Shown piece by piece: positions 46,991 to 58,700 of a DNA stretch of 64,000 bases. Position numbers and translations under genes: made by a program. The notes beneath the pieces were generated by a model that was not told the origin of the DNA, searched no databases, and saw only the letters and a program-made list of their open reading frames with translations. The first letter of the stretch is position 1. The number at the start of each line of letters is the position of its first letter. Source of the DNA: Simmondsia chinensis (lineage: Eukaryota > Streptophyta > Magnoliopsida > Caryophyllales > Simmondsiaceae); assembly GCA_018398585.1 (NCBI GenBank), contig JAGTTD010000001.1, positions 7,318,501 to 7,382,500 on the forward strand, written 5' to 3'.

Positions 46991-47080
46991 TTCATTTCCC
47001 ATACCCACATTTAATAGTAAGTGCCATCTCTTGCTACTTCTCAAACAAATCTATCTTTTACCTCAAGCCCGCTAATCTAG

Positions 47081-47348
47081 CCTCTAACACAGGAGAGATT
47101 TTAGCAAGATAATTAGAAACTGAATCTTGACCTATTTCAACTATTTCAAATGCTAGTAGTTTATCAAAGACATGGTTTGTTTACATCTCTACTTTATGGG
47201 TTTTGCTAGTGTAGATAATGTTTGGTGGTTGCAAGTGAAATTCTCACGAGTAAATGCATCGATTTGTGCTTTTTGTTGAACACACGGTGCCTATACATTC
47301 ATCTATATATCTATGACGCGGTTTACAACTCTTTGTGGCATTTCGCAG
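47081..47348. other. region upstream of first RPN1-like exon
   Basis: I see no coding motif. It ends in a splice acceptor (ttcgcag, 47342-47348), so it is probably intron. The preceding RPN1 exon was not found. Confidence 0.4.
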
Positions 47349-47463
47349 ATACCTTGGTACTCGTGATGGCATGCAAACACTCGATGCTGTATATCGGCTT
47401 AATCTCTCAAGTGAAGAGTATGCCAGTGCAATACGGATTGCATTGTTTCTTGGCAACCTTCAG
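47349..47463 (+). CDS. RPN1-like exon 1 (first seen)
   Basis: Starts one base into a codon after ttcgcag. It encodes YLGTRDGMQTLDAVYRLN then SSEEYASAIRIALFLGNLQ, aligning with the RPN1 region RYLPGPDDM...ALQIALFLDNMQ. Donor CAG|GT at 47464. Confidence 0.75.
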
Positions 47464-50400
47464 GTTTACGCCCTCGACATCCTTGGCTAACAGAATCAAA
47501 CCTTTAATCCCGAGCAAACTAGTAACTCATAGGGTCTTGAATACAAACCTTAAACTGCGCTTTAACATACAGGGAGGGAATTGACCTTGATGAACATGAT
47601 AATAAACTGAAGAAAATTTATCTTTTCGGTTTTATAATATCCAGGGGTATTTGTTTATGTATTATGAAATAAAATAAAGGCCTAATGTAATGAACACTCG
47701 ACGCGTAACAGATTTTGAGCTAGCCATAACATGATTGGCCCCAACAATGCTTTCGTAACAACCTGCATATATATCTATTGTACTTTATTTACCAAAGTAT
47801 GTATATAAATGTATTCATATGTTAACAACTATTAACGGAATACTAAAATTATTGATTGTATGGCTACTCATTACTGAGTTTGCAAATATAGTGCCTAAAA
47901 GCAACTTAGGCTCCAATAAAAGCCAATGCGATCTGTTGGACCTATTACGTGACGTCGTGACACTGCAACCGCAATTTAGTGCTGTGGTATATATGGAGTG
48001 AGAGGAATACCACAACCACAAGTAATCTAAGTCACACAGTTTGTTAGGAAACGCAACAACTAAATAATGAAAATTCGATGAGAAAAATAAATAAGATTTA
48101 CGTGATTCGGCCAAAATTGCCTACCTCGATGGAGTTGCAGGGAGAATTTTATTGCTTTGGAAGTGTTACAGAGAGTTTTCTTCAATTCGCCCTACTCTCT
48201 CAACCCATAGAACCGGATATAAATTGGCGCACACATGAAACCCTAATCTATTCAGCTGAGATCCCCAAAACGGGTTTGTACCTTAACCTGGGCCCAAACC
48301 GAGGCCCAAACACTCTGCTGTGTAGATGATCAGGCGTTTTTCTAACCAGTGTAACATGCTTGCATTACTGTTCTAGGGAGTTGATTTCAGTTTGTGCCAA
48401 AATGAATAAATTATAATTGTATATATGATAGCGACAAATTTTAGCTTAATGTATTTGTTAGCTCATGTGGTATTTGCATAAGAAATTGTTAGATTTCAAT
48501 GGAAAATATGAACTTTTCGGACATTACATCTCAAAACAGTGTGCATCTATGGTCTATGTAGTGTCTCTTCAATGATGAAGCTTTCTTTTTTCTTTGATAG
48601 CATCATTTGTTCTAGATGATTGTTAAACATTCACTTAGAAATGTATACGTTGTTCTTTCAGTATGTCAGTGAGATCTTCAAGCGTTCAGATGATCTTTTA
48701 GAAAAGAAGCAGATGTGTTACATCCTTGCTCGACATGCAAGTCTTCTTCAGGGACATACGCTTTCCTGCTTTTGTCAGTGGCCTGATAATCATTTCTAGA
48801 TTTTCAACTGGACTAGTGTATGCATTTTAGTTTCTTGGACAGTGTTTAACATCATGGAATCAGACAAAGGCCGTACATAACATAATTGATGTTATGCAAC
48901 AAATTTTGAGTAAGTTGTAATGTGATTGAAAGCCTCGATGCATTTATATCATAATTTATTTACTAAGATGGATTTATAAATGTGTTATATATTCACTAAT
49001 AGTAAAAGGTATACAAATTAATTAGCACTGGCTATTTATTTGAATTTGGAAAATTGCGTAAGGCTTAAAAGCAACTTGTGTTTCCTTTGAGAGCCTAATG
49101 CAATGGCTGTGACCCATTACATACACCTGTCTCTGATTTTGTTATTTCGTATTCGTCATTTGGATGCAGGGAGTGGCCTTTAAGCTTTATGATGAGATGG
49201 TTGACAATGCTGATGACAGAGTGGTGTTGCAGGATATCACTAACAATGACAAGTTGAGTGAAGGTTATCTAACCCAACGTCGTGATCTAGTAGTCATGGA
49301 AACGAAATATCCCAAGGCCATTTATAAGGTGATATCGTAATACTGCACATCCAATGTTTTAATTTGGTCATTTCTTCTTGCTGTCCCAAGGGCATTTCTT
49401 CATCTTTGTACTGGTTGCCATGATGTGATGACGATATGCCTCTCAGGTTAGGAGTCCTCGGAAACAGCCTCTCTTTAGGTTAACACCCTGAAGGGGGAAG
49501 GTTGGGTATATAAAACCCCCTAGACCCTGCTTTTGCGAGAGCCCTTGAGGCACTGGGACTGTTGTTTTTGTTGTATCGTGCTTGCTACCTTTCTTTATAA
49601 ACAAACTTTGGTCACGAGTCCTAGAAGGCTGGGGCTGAATTCAAGATATATATACATCAATGATAATAGGAAGGCTTGCAAGCACACTATGCTGTTAACC
49701 TTAGTTTTGTATCGCAGCTGTGGTCGTGGAGTCCCAAAAATGAGGGTTTTGGGAGTAATGTTACTTGTTGGGGTTGTCACAGGGCAGTGGTAAGTGAATA
49801 GCTAGGCTAATTTCCTTTAGGTTACAGTCATTGTTTTATTTATTGCTAGTAACATAAATTTATTATAAGCCAGGTGGTAAACCATGAAAAATTGTGTGTA
49901 GGGGTCCTATTTTTTTGTTGCATCTGCTATTATCATATAATGCTTTCTGCTTGTTGATTTTGATTGCAACCTTTGTTGCTTGTATCTTTTAGGCACATCT
50001 AAACTGGCCAGCTGGTTTTGATTTCCCTCAGTCTACTGAAGGACAGAACTTGGGGGCCACCTTTGTTAATGCATTTGTAAACGCTGGATTTGGTGAAGTG
50101 AGTGTGTCATTCTTTTAGGCTTTTGATGATTGGCAGAATTATGGGTAGAGATGCTTATTGTTCCAAACCCAAGCCAAACCCGACTGTACAAAACCAGACC
50201 GAAGGCCAATAAAGATCTATCTATCGGATTGAGGACCAGACCCTATAATACCTGTCCATTCTAGTCCAATCTTGAATTAAATTAGTCATTCAATATTAGA
50301 TTATATTTTGATGGCATTCTAAAACTTAAAATATGTTAGTTACTCTGCGCTCGGACCAGATTGAAGAACAGAAAAGGCCAAAATCAAGGATCCACGATCA

Positions 50401-53400
50401 AATTGAATAGTAGCTAGTCTAGTTTGGTAATATACTGAATCACCTGGTCTGGTCTGAACTTTTGCTTCGTATACCGGTAATGAACACCCTAATTATGGTA
50501 TTGATTGAATCATCGTCTTGTTTTTTGTGGCAGATGTTAGCTGAATCTGAAGCTGAAATTAGAAGTTCATCAATATTTTGGATTCTCCGTTTCAAAGAAC
50601 GTGAGAAAATTAGTGCTACTTCAAGTCTGGTTGGTATTTTGTGTTGCGTTTTGCAGTGCTTTTTTTCCCAAAAGGAAAGAGAGAAGTTCTCATTGCTCAG
50701 ATAAAAAAATTATATATATATATACAGTACATTTCAGAGTGACTAAAATTTGAGACCTAACGGAAAACAAAAACCACTCAGAAACTCTATCAAGCTGACA
50801 AAAAACTTATCTTGCACCACACGAGCTTCTGGATCTCCCTAACCATTTGGTCCTGCCCTGGTTCCCTGACCTCAAAAATCCTCTTATTCCTTTCCTTCCA
50901 AAGCATATATAATGAGGCTGCAAAACCTGCTCTCTTGAAGTCTGATTCGGCCAATCTACTTATAATCACTCGACCAAACCAGTCAACACATATATCCAAA
51001 TCATTAGTAAATCAAATACCACTACATGTACAAACATCTCTCCAAGTCCCTTTCACCCATTCGCATTCAAAAAACCAGTGTGATGTAGATTCCACGGTCC
51101 TCCTTGCACAGAATACACTGACTTGCTAGCTCAACGTCTCTATTTTGTAAACTATCATTTGCAGTGCTTTTAAACTGCTGGAATTGGAGCATTTTCAAAA
51201 CACGCTTTCTGAAAAAGTTAGTTTTATAAAATGCTTTGTATAAAAGTCAACTCTATCCTTTACCAGTTCTAACGAATTATGGTAAGCCATATCCTTAACC
51301 AATTGTTTTTAATGAAAAAGATGAAATTTTATGATGAAAAGTTTGTCCACAGTTTTTAAGATATTTGACACAAAAATACTTGTAACCTGTGATATTATTA
51401 ATCTAAAAAATATTTTAATATATTCATAAATTATCAAAATATCTAAGAGGGTATCAATATGTAAGCACCGGATCCCATTAGAACTCTGAAGTTAAGTATG
51501 CTTGGACGAGAGTAGTACCAAGATGGGTGACCTCCTGGGAAGTCCTTGTGTTGCACCCCTTAGGTTGGGGGTTCTCAAAAACAGCCTCCCTTTAGGGTAG
51601 CACCCTAAAGGAGGAAGGTTGCGTACATCCACCCCCGAACCCTGCTTAGGCGGGAGTCTTTGGGGCATTGAGTAATGTTGCTTATAAATTATCAAAATGA
51701 ACTTATTCGTAAGAAATTGTGATAATTAAATAGCATAAATTAGGGCCGACACCTGTGTCGTGTTGTGTCGTGTTTATGTCGTGTTATGTGGGGCTCTTAG
51801 AAATGGAGTCAACCCAAAATTGACCCATTTGTTAAACGGGTTAGGGATTCTCAACCCTTATCCAACCTAATATTAAACGGGTAACCACGTGTTGCCTATT
51901 TAATTATGCTGGTGATCTTTTTCCTCTAAATGCAAGTTCGTCAACTTACAAACATGTCAATAATACATCTTATGATTGATACTAAATGCAAATAAAATAT
52001 CAAATTAACATCACTAATATAGTTTAAATTCTCTTATGTGGGGTAGACTACTAAAAATCTATATATAATAACAATAATATACAACTCAAAGAAATAACCT
52101 AACTATATAAACGGGTGAAGCATGTTAAAAATGAGTTGAATGGGTCAAATTCAAAATCAACCCAATTACCTATGCGGGTTAAACGGGTCAACCCAAATTC
52201 AACTAGACTCAAAAAACCCGGACCCAAACCTGCTATCTTAATGTCGTGGTATTGTGCGGTGTCAAATTTTGTCAGGTCTAGCGTAAACTATGAATATTAT
52301 CAAATATGTTAATTAATTGGTTAATATAACAAGGGTTCATTTACCAGGCACTAATGCACCGAATCCCATTAGAACTCCGAGAGTAATAGTAGGATGGGCG
52401 ACCTCTTGGAAAGTCATCGTGTTGCCAACCCTATAAGGTTGGGGGTCCTCAGAAACAGCCTCTCGATAGGGTTATACCCTAAAGGGGTAAGGCTGCGTAC
52501 ATCCACCCCCTAGACCCCGCTTAGGCGGGAGCCATTAAGGTACCATGTCTGTTGTTGTAATTGGTTAATATAATAAATACAATTAGACTATGTGATATAG
52601 TATAAAAACCATTCTTGGTGTTCATCTAATAGCAAAAGTTATTGGGAATGTTGTTACTTTGACGTGATATCAAAAGCCTATTTGACCAAGCGTTCTCAAG
52701 CTTGAGACTTAGTAGTCCCTTCCTAAGAGTATAAAAACTCAAGTAATTCAACTACAAGGTATAAGGTCAACCTATGTAATATTCACAATTTAGACCCAAT
52801 AGATATTTATGTGAGGGGTATATTAGAGTACACAAACCATTTTGTGTCACCCTAACAACTTAAGTTGCTGAATTGTTGGTTCCATGACACTGTGTCTAGA
52901 ATAGTAACTTTGACATTCAGAAACTTCCAGCACAATTCTGACTAACATATACCATTTTTTTTCCGATAATTATCGACATAGCTGTAGTATATACAAGTAA
53001 TTCGACAAGGTAAGCCCTTAGCCACCCCGTAAACTGTAGTGGGTACAAAAAAAAAAAAAAAAACAAAAAAAAACAGCGAAAACAATAGGCACCAAAAAAC
53101 AACACTGGGATGCGACACAAACACAAGAAGAGACCAAAACAAGTAGGGCAGCGGATGGAGCCAAAGCAGATACACACCCAGAAACACCCAACAGGAGACT
53201 AGGGGTGAGCATGGGTCGGGTACCCTATCCGAAACGCATTTCGGTTCGGGTATCCAAAACACTAAAAGTGTCAAAATCATTACCTATATCTGAAAAGTCG
53301 GGTACCCAGTTCAATCGGGTACCCTAAAAGATCAGGTCGGATCACATCGGGTCGAGTACCCGCCCGTTTAATTAAAATTTCTTATTAACTATTTTATGAA

Positions 53401-55676
53401 AGACACAAACAACTATCTACAGTAAGTCGTTTGGGAATATACTATAAAATTATTTTAACAACATTCCACTTGATCTTCGTAATTTAAAATTTAAAAAAAA
53501 ATCATGGACATAATTGTCATAATTTAATGGTAACAAAATTATAAATAATTTTAAATGGCTATAACACATTAACCAAAGCTTCATAAACATGTGAAAGTTC
53601 AAGGATTATATACAAAGAAATAGAGCATAACTATATTCTACTAATTTACTAGTAGTGATTTATTAGTCTTTATTTTTTGTGCTGAAACTTTAAAAATCTT
53701 TAATATAAAAATAGGGTAAACTTTATTGAAAGAAGAAAAAGAAAAAATACATAACTTGAAAAATGTTCGTTGGGATTTAAATTTAAACATGCAACCTTAA
53801 TATTTAGTGAAGATAATATGATTAATATTCGAAATAAATTAAAAATTTTAATTTAGGATAATATATACAAAATCCATACTGGGTTGGATCGGGTACCCGG
53901 AAGTTTTCCAAAATGATACCCGTAACCGAACTGGTATCCATAGTTCAACGGGTCGGGTATACCCTAACTGGATATTTTCGAGTCGGTTACCCTAATTTTT
54001 CGGATCGGTTTCGGTTCGATTTTTCAGGTTTTCGGATTCTCAGGTACATTTGCTCACCCCTACAGGAGACGAAATGACGACCTCAGAGAGGGTGAAGGAT
54101 AGGAAGGGAAAATCTCCCTCCCCCCTCCCACGGTGTGAGCAAGGAACCAAGCAGGAGCAGACAGGAGGGGTACCGAGCCCACAACACAGGAAAGGGGAAA
54201 GAGAATCCAGAAATGCAGGTGAGAGACAATGGGTCGCCTGGAAGCCTTTTGAGGAATTACATCGTCTGGAAGCGTCAATAGTTGGTGGGTCAGGTGGTTC
54301 ACATCAATGAGACAAAATCCGAACCTAGCTAGACTTGATCAGTGAGGAGAGCGGGCACTGGCACAGGAGAGGTGCTGTCACAGGAGGGTTTGTAATTATC
54401 CAGGGTGACAAGACACCGGCGTGTCAGTGTGGGGGTCAGGAGCAACTCAGCGGCTGGGAGAGCTGGAACAACTTGGCAATGGAGAAGGTGGTGGAGCCGG
54501 TGAGCGGCAGAAGTGGAGGGACGTGCAGTGGGGACAGGACGGCGGCGGAGGGCAAGGGGAAGACGAAGAGTCTCCCCCCCCAGAGACCGGAACTGGAGTG
54601 GGACCAGGATATGGAGGTGGAGGTCGGAGATGGTGGTGGACGGAGGCGGAGGACGGAGATGGAGGTGCATGGAGACGAAGGACAGGGACGAATTCTCGGA
54701 TATGGTGGTGGACGGAGATGGAAGTGAATGGAGATGGAGGGGGACTGAGGTGAGGGGGGATGGGGCCGGCCAACCGCGGTGGACGGTGGGGGGGGGGGGG
54801 GGAGGGGGAAGACGAAGGGTCTCCGGCAGGCAAGCACGCGTGTTGAAGTAGAGAGAGAAAAAGCTAGAGAGAGTTGATTCGAGCTAAAACATATACCATA
54901 TACCTTATACCTAACTATGTCAATATTAAAGCTAAAACACTTTATATTAATGTTAAACTCGGTTTTTCCCGTGCGCTGCATGGGGTCGTGAGTGCTTTGT
55001 ATTGTATTACTGATTAGTTGATTTATAAAGTAAAAGAGATTAATTTTTTGTATGTCGTTTGAATTAATAGTTGACGAACATAAACGGCATTGCAAAAAAA
55101 AAATCAAAAGCGTGCGCCAATAAGAGTAATGTGCATTGTCATTAGTATTCCTTATTTTCATTTTGTATAGTTAAATTTTCGTTAGGCAGGAGCCCTTGGG
55201 GCATTGAGAATATTGCATAGCTAAATTTGTTTGTTGAAGTACCCTTTCTATCCTAGTCATATTGTATGTTGTTGGTTCTTCACATGCAGCATTAGTCAAC
55301 TTAATTATGATCAATTTATGTTGTAATAGCATTCTTCTTACCAACAGACTTGTGATAGATGTTAACATGGTTGGTTTTCCTATCTTGTTGATTCATGGAT
55401 GAATATCTAACTCCTATACAAAAACAATATGGATACATTAGTACCTATTGCAGCTCCAATTTTCATACTTGAAAACCTTTTTACAATGTTTGGGATTGAG
55501 TTGCACTTGGGCGATTTTTGCAGTGATAATAAGTGGCAACTAACGCATGTTCTTGTATCATATTAGTGGTAGCAACTAACATATGTTCTTTTGTCCCCAT
55601 GATTACATCTTGTTTAGGTAAATACTTTCGGATTAGGGCATCTTTAATATATTGTTCATTTTGACTACTATTTAAA

Positions 55677-55730
<54 letters not shown>

Positions 55731-58700
55731 CGCCATTTGTTCCTTTTAATGGATCATTTTTAGTTAATGCCACTCACTTTTCCATTATTTGAATTGCTAA
55801 GTTACTATCATTAATTTTTAATTGTTCATTTTTTGTTAATTCAACTTACTTTCAGTATATTTGTTCATTTTTTATGACTACTCTTTCTAATATTTATCCG
55901 GCAAGTGCTCTAAGTGTGTAGTCATGGAGGCATTAATGGACACATGTCGTATAGGTACGTGAATTTGAGAGTGGTGAATGTTACGCTCGGGCTTGAACCA
56001 CAAACGTAAACTAATATAAAATGCGGATAGATTGAGAGTTTGGGATGAGAAAGAATATAAAATTGAGATGAGAAGATAGAATTCAGAATCATATAAGAGC
56101 AAGAAGGGAAAAGGAAATGAGAAAGAGAATTAAAATCTCGAAAGAGATTAATGTTTAGATTTTCCATTGATTGCCTTTCAAATTTACACTTGATCCCTTA
56201 TTTATACACAATAAGCTCCTAACCAACTAAGAAACATCTAGAATCATCTAGAATAGCTAACTAACATTTAAAGTCTTATTTTTGGCGCCAAACACAAAGA
56301 ATAACAGCAACTAACAGCAACAACAGCAGGGCAGCTCACGGACAGCACCAGCAGTAACAGACAACAACAGCAGCAGTGTACCAAAACAGAATTTTAAACC
56401 TCTCAACAGATTTTCCCACCAAAAGCTAATTTAAACTCAAGTCTCGGAATATCGGTTTGTAACATTCCCTTCCCCTTGAAAACATTCTTGTCCTCAAGAA
56501 TGAAAGAGAATTGAGACTTGAAAATCACTCATTAATGCTTAAAGATTGCTGAATTTGCAGCTGGGAATGTTATGAATTTTGAATCTTTAATTTTTAAGCT
56601 GTAAGAATTATGTAATGCTGATGATGAGATCTGGTTGCAGCTATATAACTTGATGAATAGCTCACAAATATCCTCCCAATAGCATAGCTTCATGATGGAG
56701 ACCCTATTAATCAAATCTCCACTCCAAAATGGAAATAAATCATGCCAAACTTGCCGATCGGCATGCCGACACTACATATTTGCTACTGGAGTTGGATTTT
56801 GAAGGCTAACACCAACTGTTTGAGTTTGAACTTGAGGTCTCTTGAAGCCTAGGAAGAAGATTAGAAATAATTGTAGCACAAATTTCGAGTTTAAACATGT
56901 CAAGTGTTGGCTGACAACTTGTTGAATATGACCTGCAGCCACAACCTCCAACTGATCTTCCCATTGATAAATTGGCTGTTGAAGTGGCACTTCATGATAT
57001 TCAGGAGGTCTAACATTAGCTTGTACTTTGGAAAAATGTCCCTTGCTCCCAACTTGTTCCATAGAAGCTTCTAACTTGTCCCATTCATTGTTGATCTCCT
57101 CTTTGTTGATCAAAACAAGCTCCAATTCTGACTTGTCCAATTCACTTTGATCTAGGGGCTTATTGTTAATGTTCTTTGTTGCATAAACCTCAACTTTACT
57201 CATTTGATCTTGCTTTTTGACCAAGTTGTGTAGTTCGCCAAACAGAAGTGAATCACTTGCTTGTGCTTGTATCAATTTATGTTGTGCAGGCTGTAAATCA
57301 GCAACAAGATCTTGAACTGAAGCTGCTACATTTATTTTGGGAAGTTGATCTTGCAATTCTGCAGCAAGGACTTCATGCGTGCATTGGCTTGGAGAAATTC
57401 TCTCTTCATCTTGTGATTTTTTAATTTTTTCTTCAATTTGTTGCAGTCGTTCTCCCTTGTGCGAGTCTCTATCCAAAAACATCCTCAACATTTATTGAAT
57501 ACTATCATTTTGTTGCCTGACCTCGGTCATTTTCTGTTCGAACTGATCGAACTTAGTACTCAGCAGCTCAACCTTGTCATTAAGCTCCGGATCTCGGTTA
57601 TTAATTGATGCACCAGCCACCTCTACATATGTTGCTGCTCGAGCTGCCACAGCTCGTGTAAGAACACTACCGGAAGACACCAACGCATTGGAGCCCATTC
57701 TTGACCTCACCACTGATACTAATTAAAGCTTTGCTGCAGAAATATGAACTGATCTGAATTTTTCAGATCAAATCACTGTGAAACAAAGCTGTTCGGTTGA
57801 AATGATTTCTGTACAGCAAGATTGGAAGAGTGAACTGATCTTTAATGCACAATGCTAAGTTGGATTGAGCTTGATCAATTTGTTCCAGATCAAAATCTGC
57901 ACTGTATTCTGCAAATTCTGCAATGATCTCCAGTTCAAACCGCAAACTGCACTGCAAATTTGTTCTCGGATATTTTCAGATCAGATTTGTGAAGCAAATT
58001 CCAAGTGGATCTTGATCAATAATAGAACAATCATCAAATATGATCTGATCTTGATCAAATTGGCCTACTGCACTGATCTGATTTTTATAACAAAAATCTG
58101 CACCGAAAAAAAATTCTGCACTTTGCACTGAATCGATCTTCTGCAAATTTTTTTTTTAAATGTTTTTGATTGCGCACTCGATCGGATCGAGGCTCTGATA
58201 CCACTTGTTACGCTCGGGCTTGAACCACGAACATAAACTAATATAAAATGCGGATAGATTGAGAGTTTGGGATGAGAAAGAATATGAAATTGAGATGAGA
58301 AGATAGAATTCAGAATTAGATGAGAGAAATAAGGGAAAAGGAGATGAGAAAGAGAATTAAAATCTCAAAAGAGATTAATGTTTAGATTTTCCATTGATTA
58401 CCTTTCAGATTTACACTTGATTCCTTATTTATACACAATAAGCTCCTAACCAACTAAGAAACATCTAGAATCATCTAGAATAGCTAACTAACATTTAAAG
58501 TCTTATTTTTGGAACCAAACACAAAGAATAACAGCAACTAACAGCAACAGCAGCAAGGCAGCTCACGGACAGCACCAGCAGTAACTGACAACAGCAGCAG
58601 CAGTGTACCAAAATAGAATTTTAAACCTCTTAACAGATTTTCCCACCAAAAGCTAATTTGAACTCAAGTCTCGGAATATCGGTTTGTAACAGTGAAGTAT

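Larger units (their letters stand above)
44022..47080. repeat. tandem 3.06-kb block, unit B
   Basis: This is the second copy of the block at 40957-44021, starting directly where the first ends. Differences include small indels and a 17-G run at 46162-46178 that unit A lacks. Confidence 0.85.
52956..54887 (-). mobile_element. non-autonomous L1-type retroposon (about 1.06 kb) split by a hAT MITE
   Basis: In minus orientation the 3' end is a short A run (T run 52955-52962) preceded by ctacagctatgtcgataatt, an L1-like 3' end related to the 29324 tail. An exact 12-bp target duplication, aacatataccat, flanks it at 52944-52955 and 54888-54899. Removing the hAT MITE and its duplication leaves about 1,061 bp: a CT-rich 5' part (54071-54887) joined to an L1-like 3' UTR. 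No RT is present. The long proline-rich minus ORFs reflect the CT-rich repeats rather than a known protein. Confidence 0.7.

Noticed and set aside
47222..47584. 120-codon plus ORF
   Set aside because: It is a different frame over RPN1-like exon 1; the exon frame matches a known protein and this one does not.
51441..51560. 5S rRNA gene
   Set aside because: The 5S match is shortened at the 5' end, diverged, and continues into a SINE body between target duplications; it is not a functional 5S gene or part of a 5S array.
54950..54990. cccgtgcgctgcatggg hairpin-like motif, considered as a Helitron end
   Set aside because: No CTRR terminus or TC start could be tied to it, and the palindrome is imperfect.
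54436..55161. 241-codon minus-strand ORF and overlapping proline-rich frames on both strands
   Set aside because: The frames come from CT/GA-biased short repeats in a retroposon; no known domain, and several frames are open at once.
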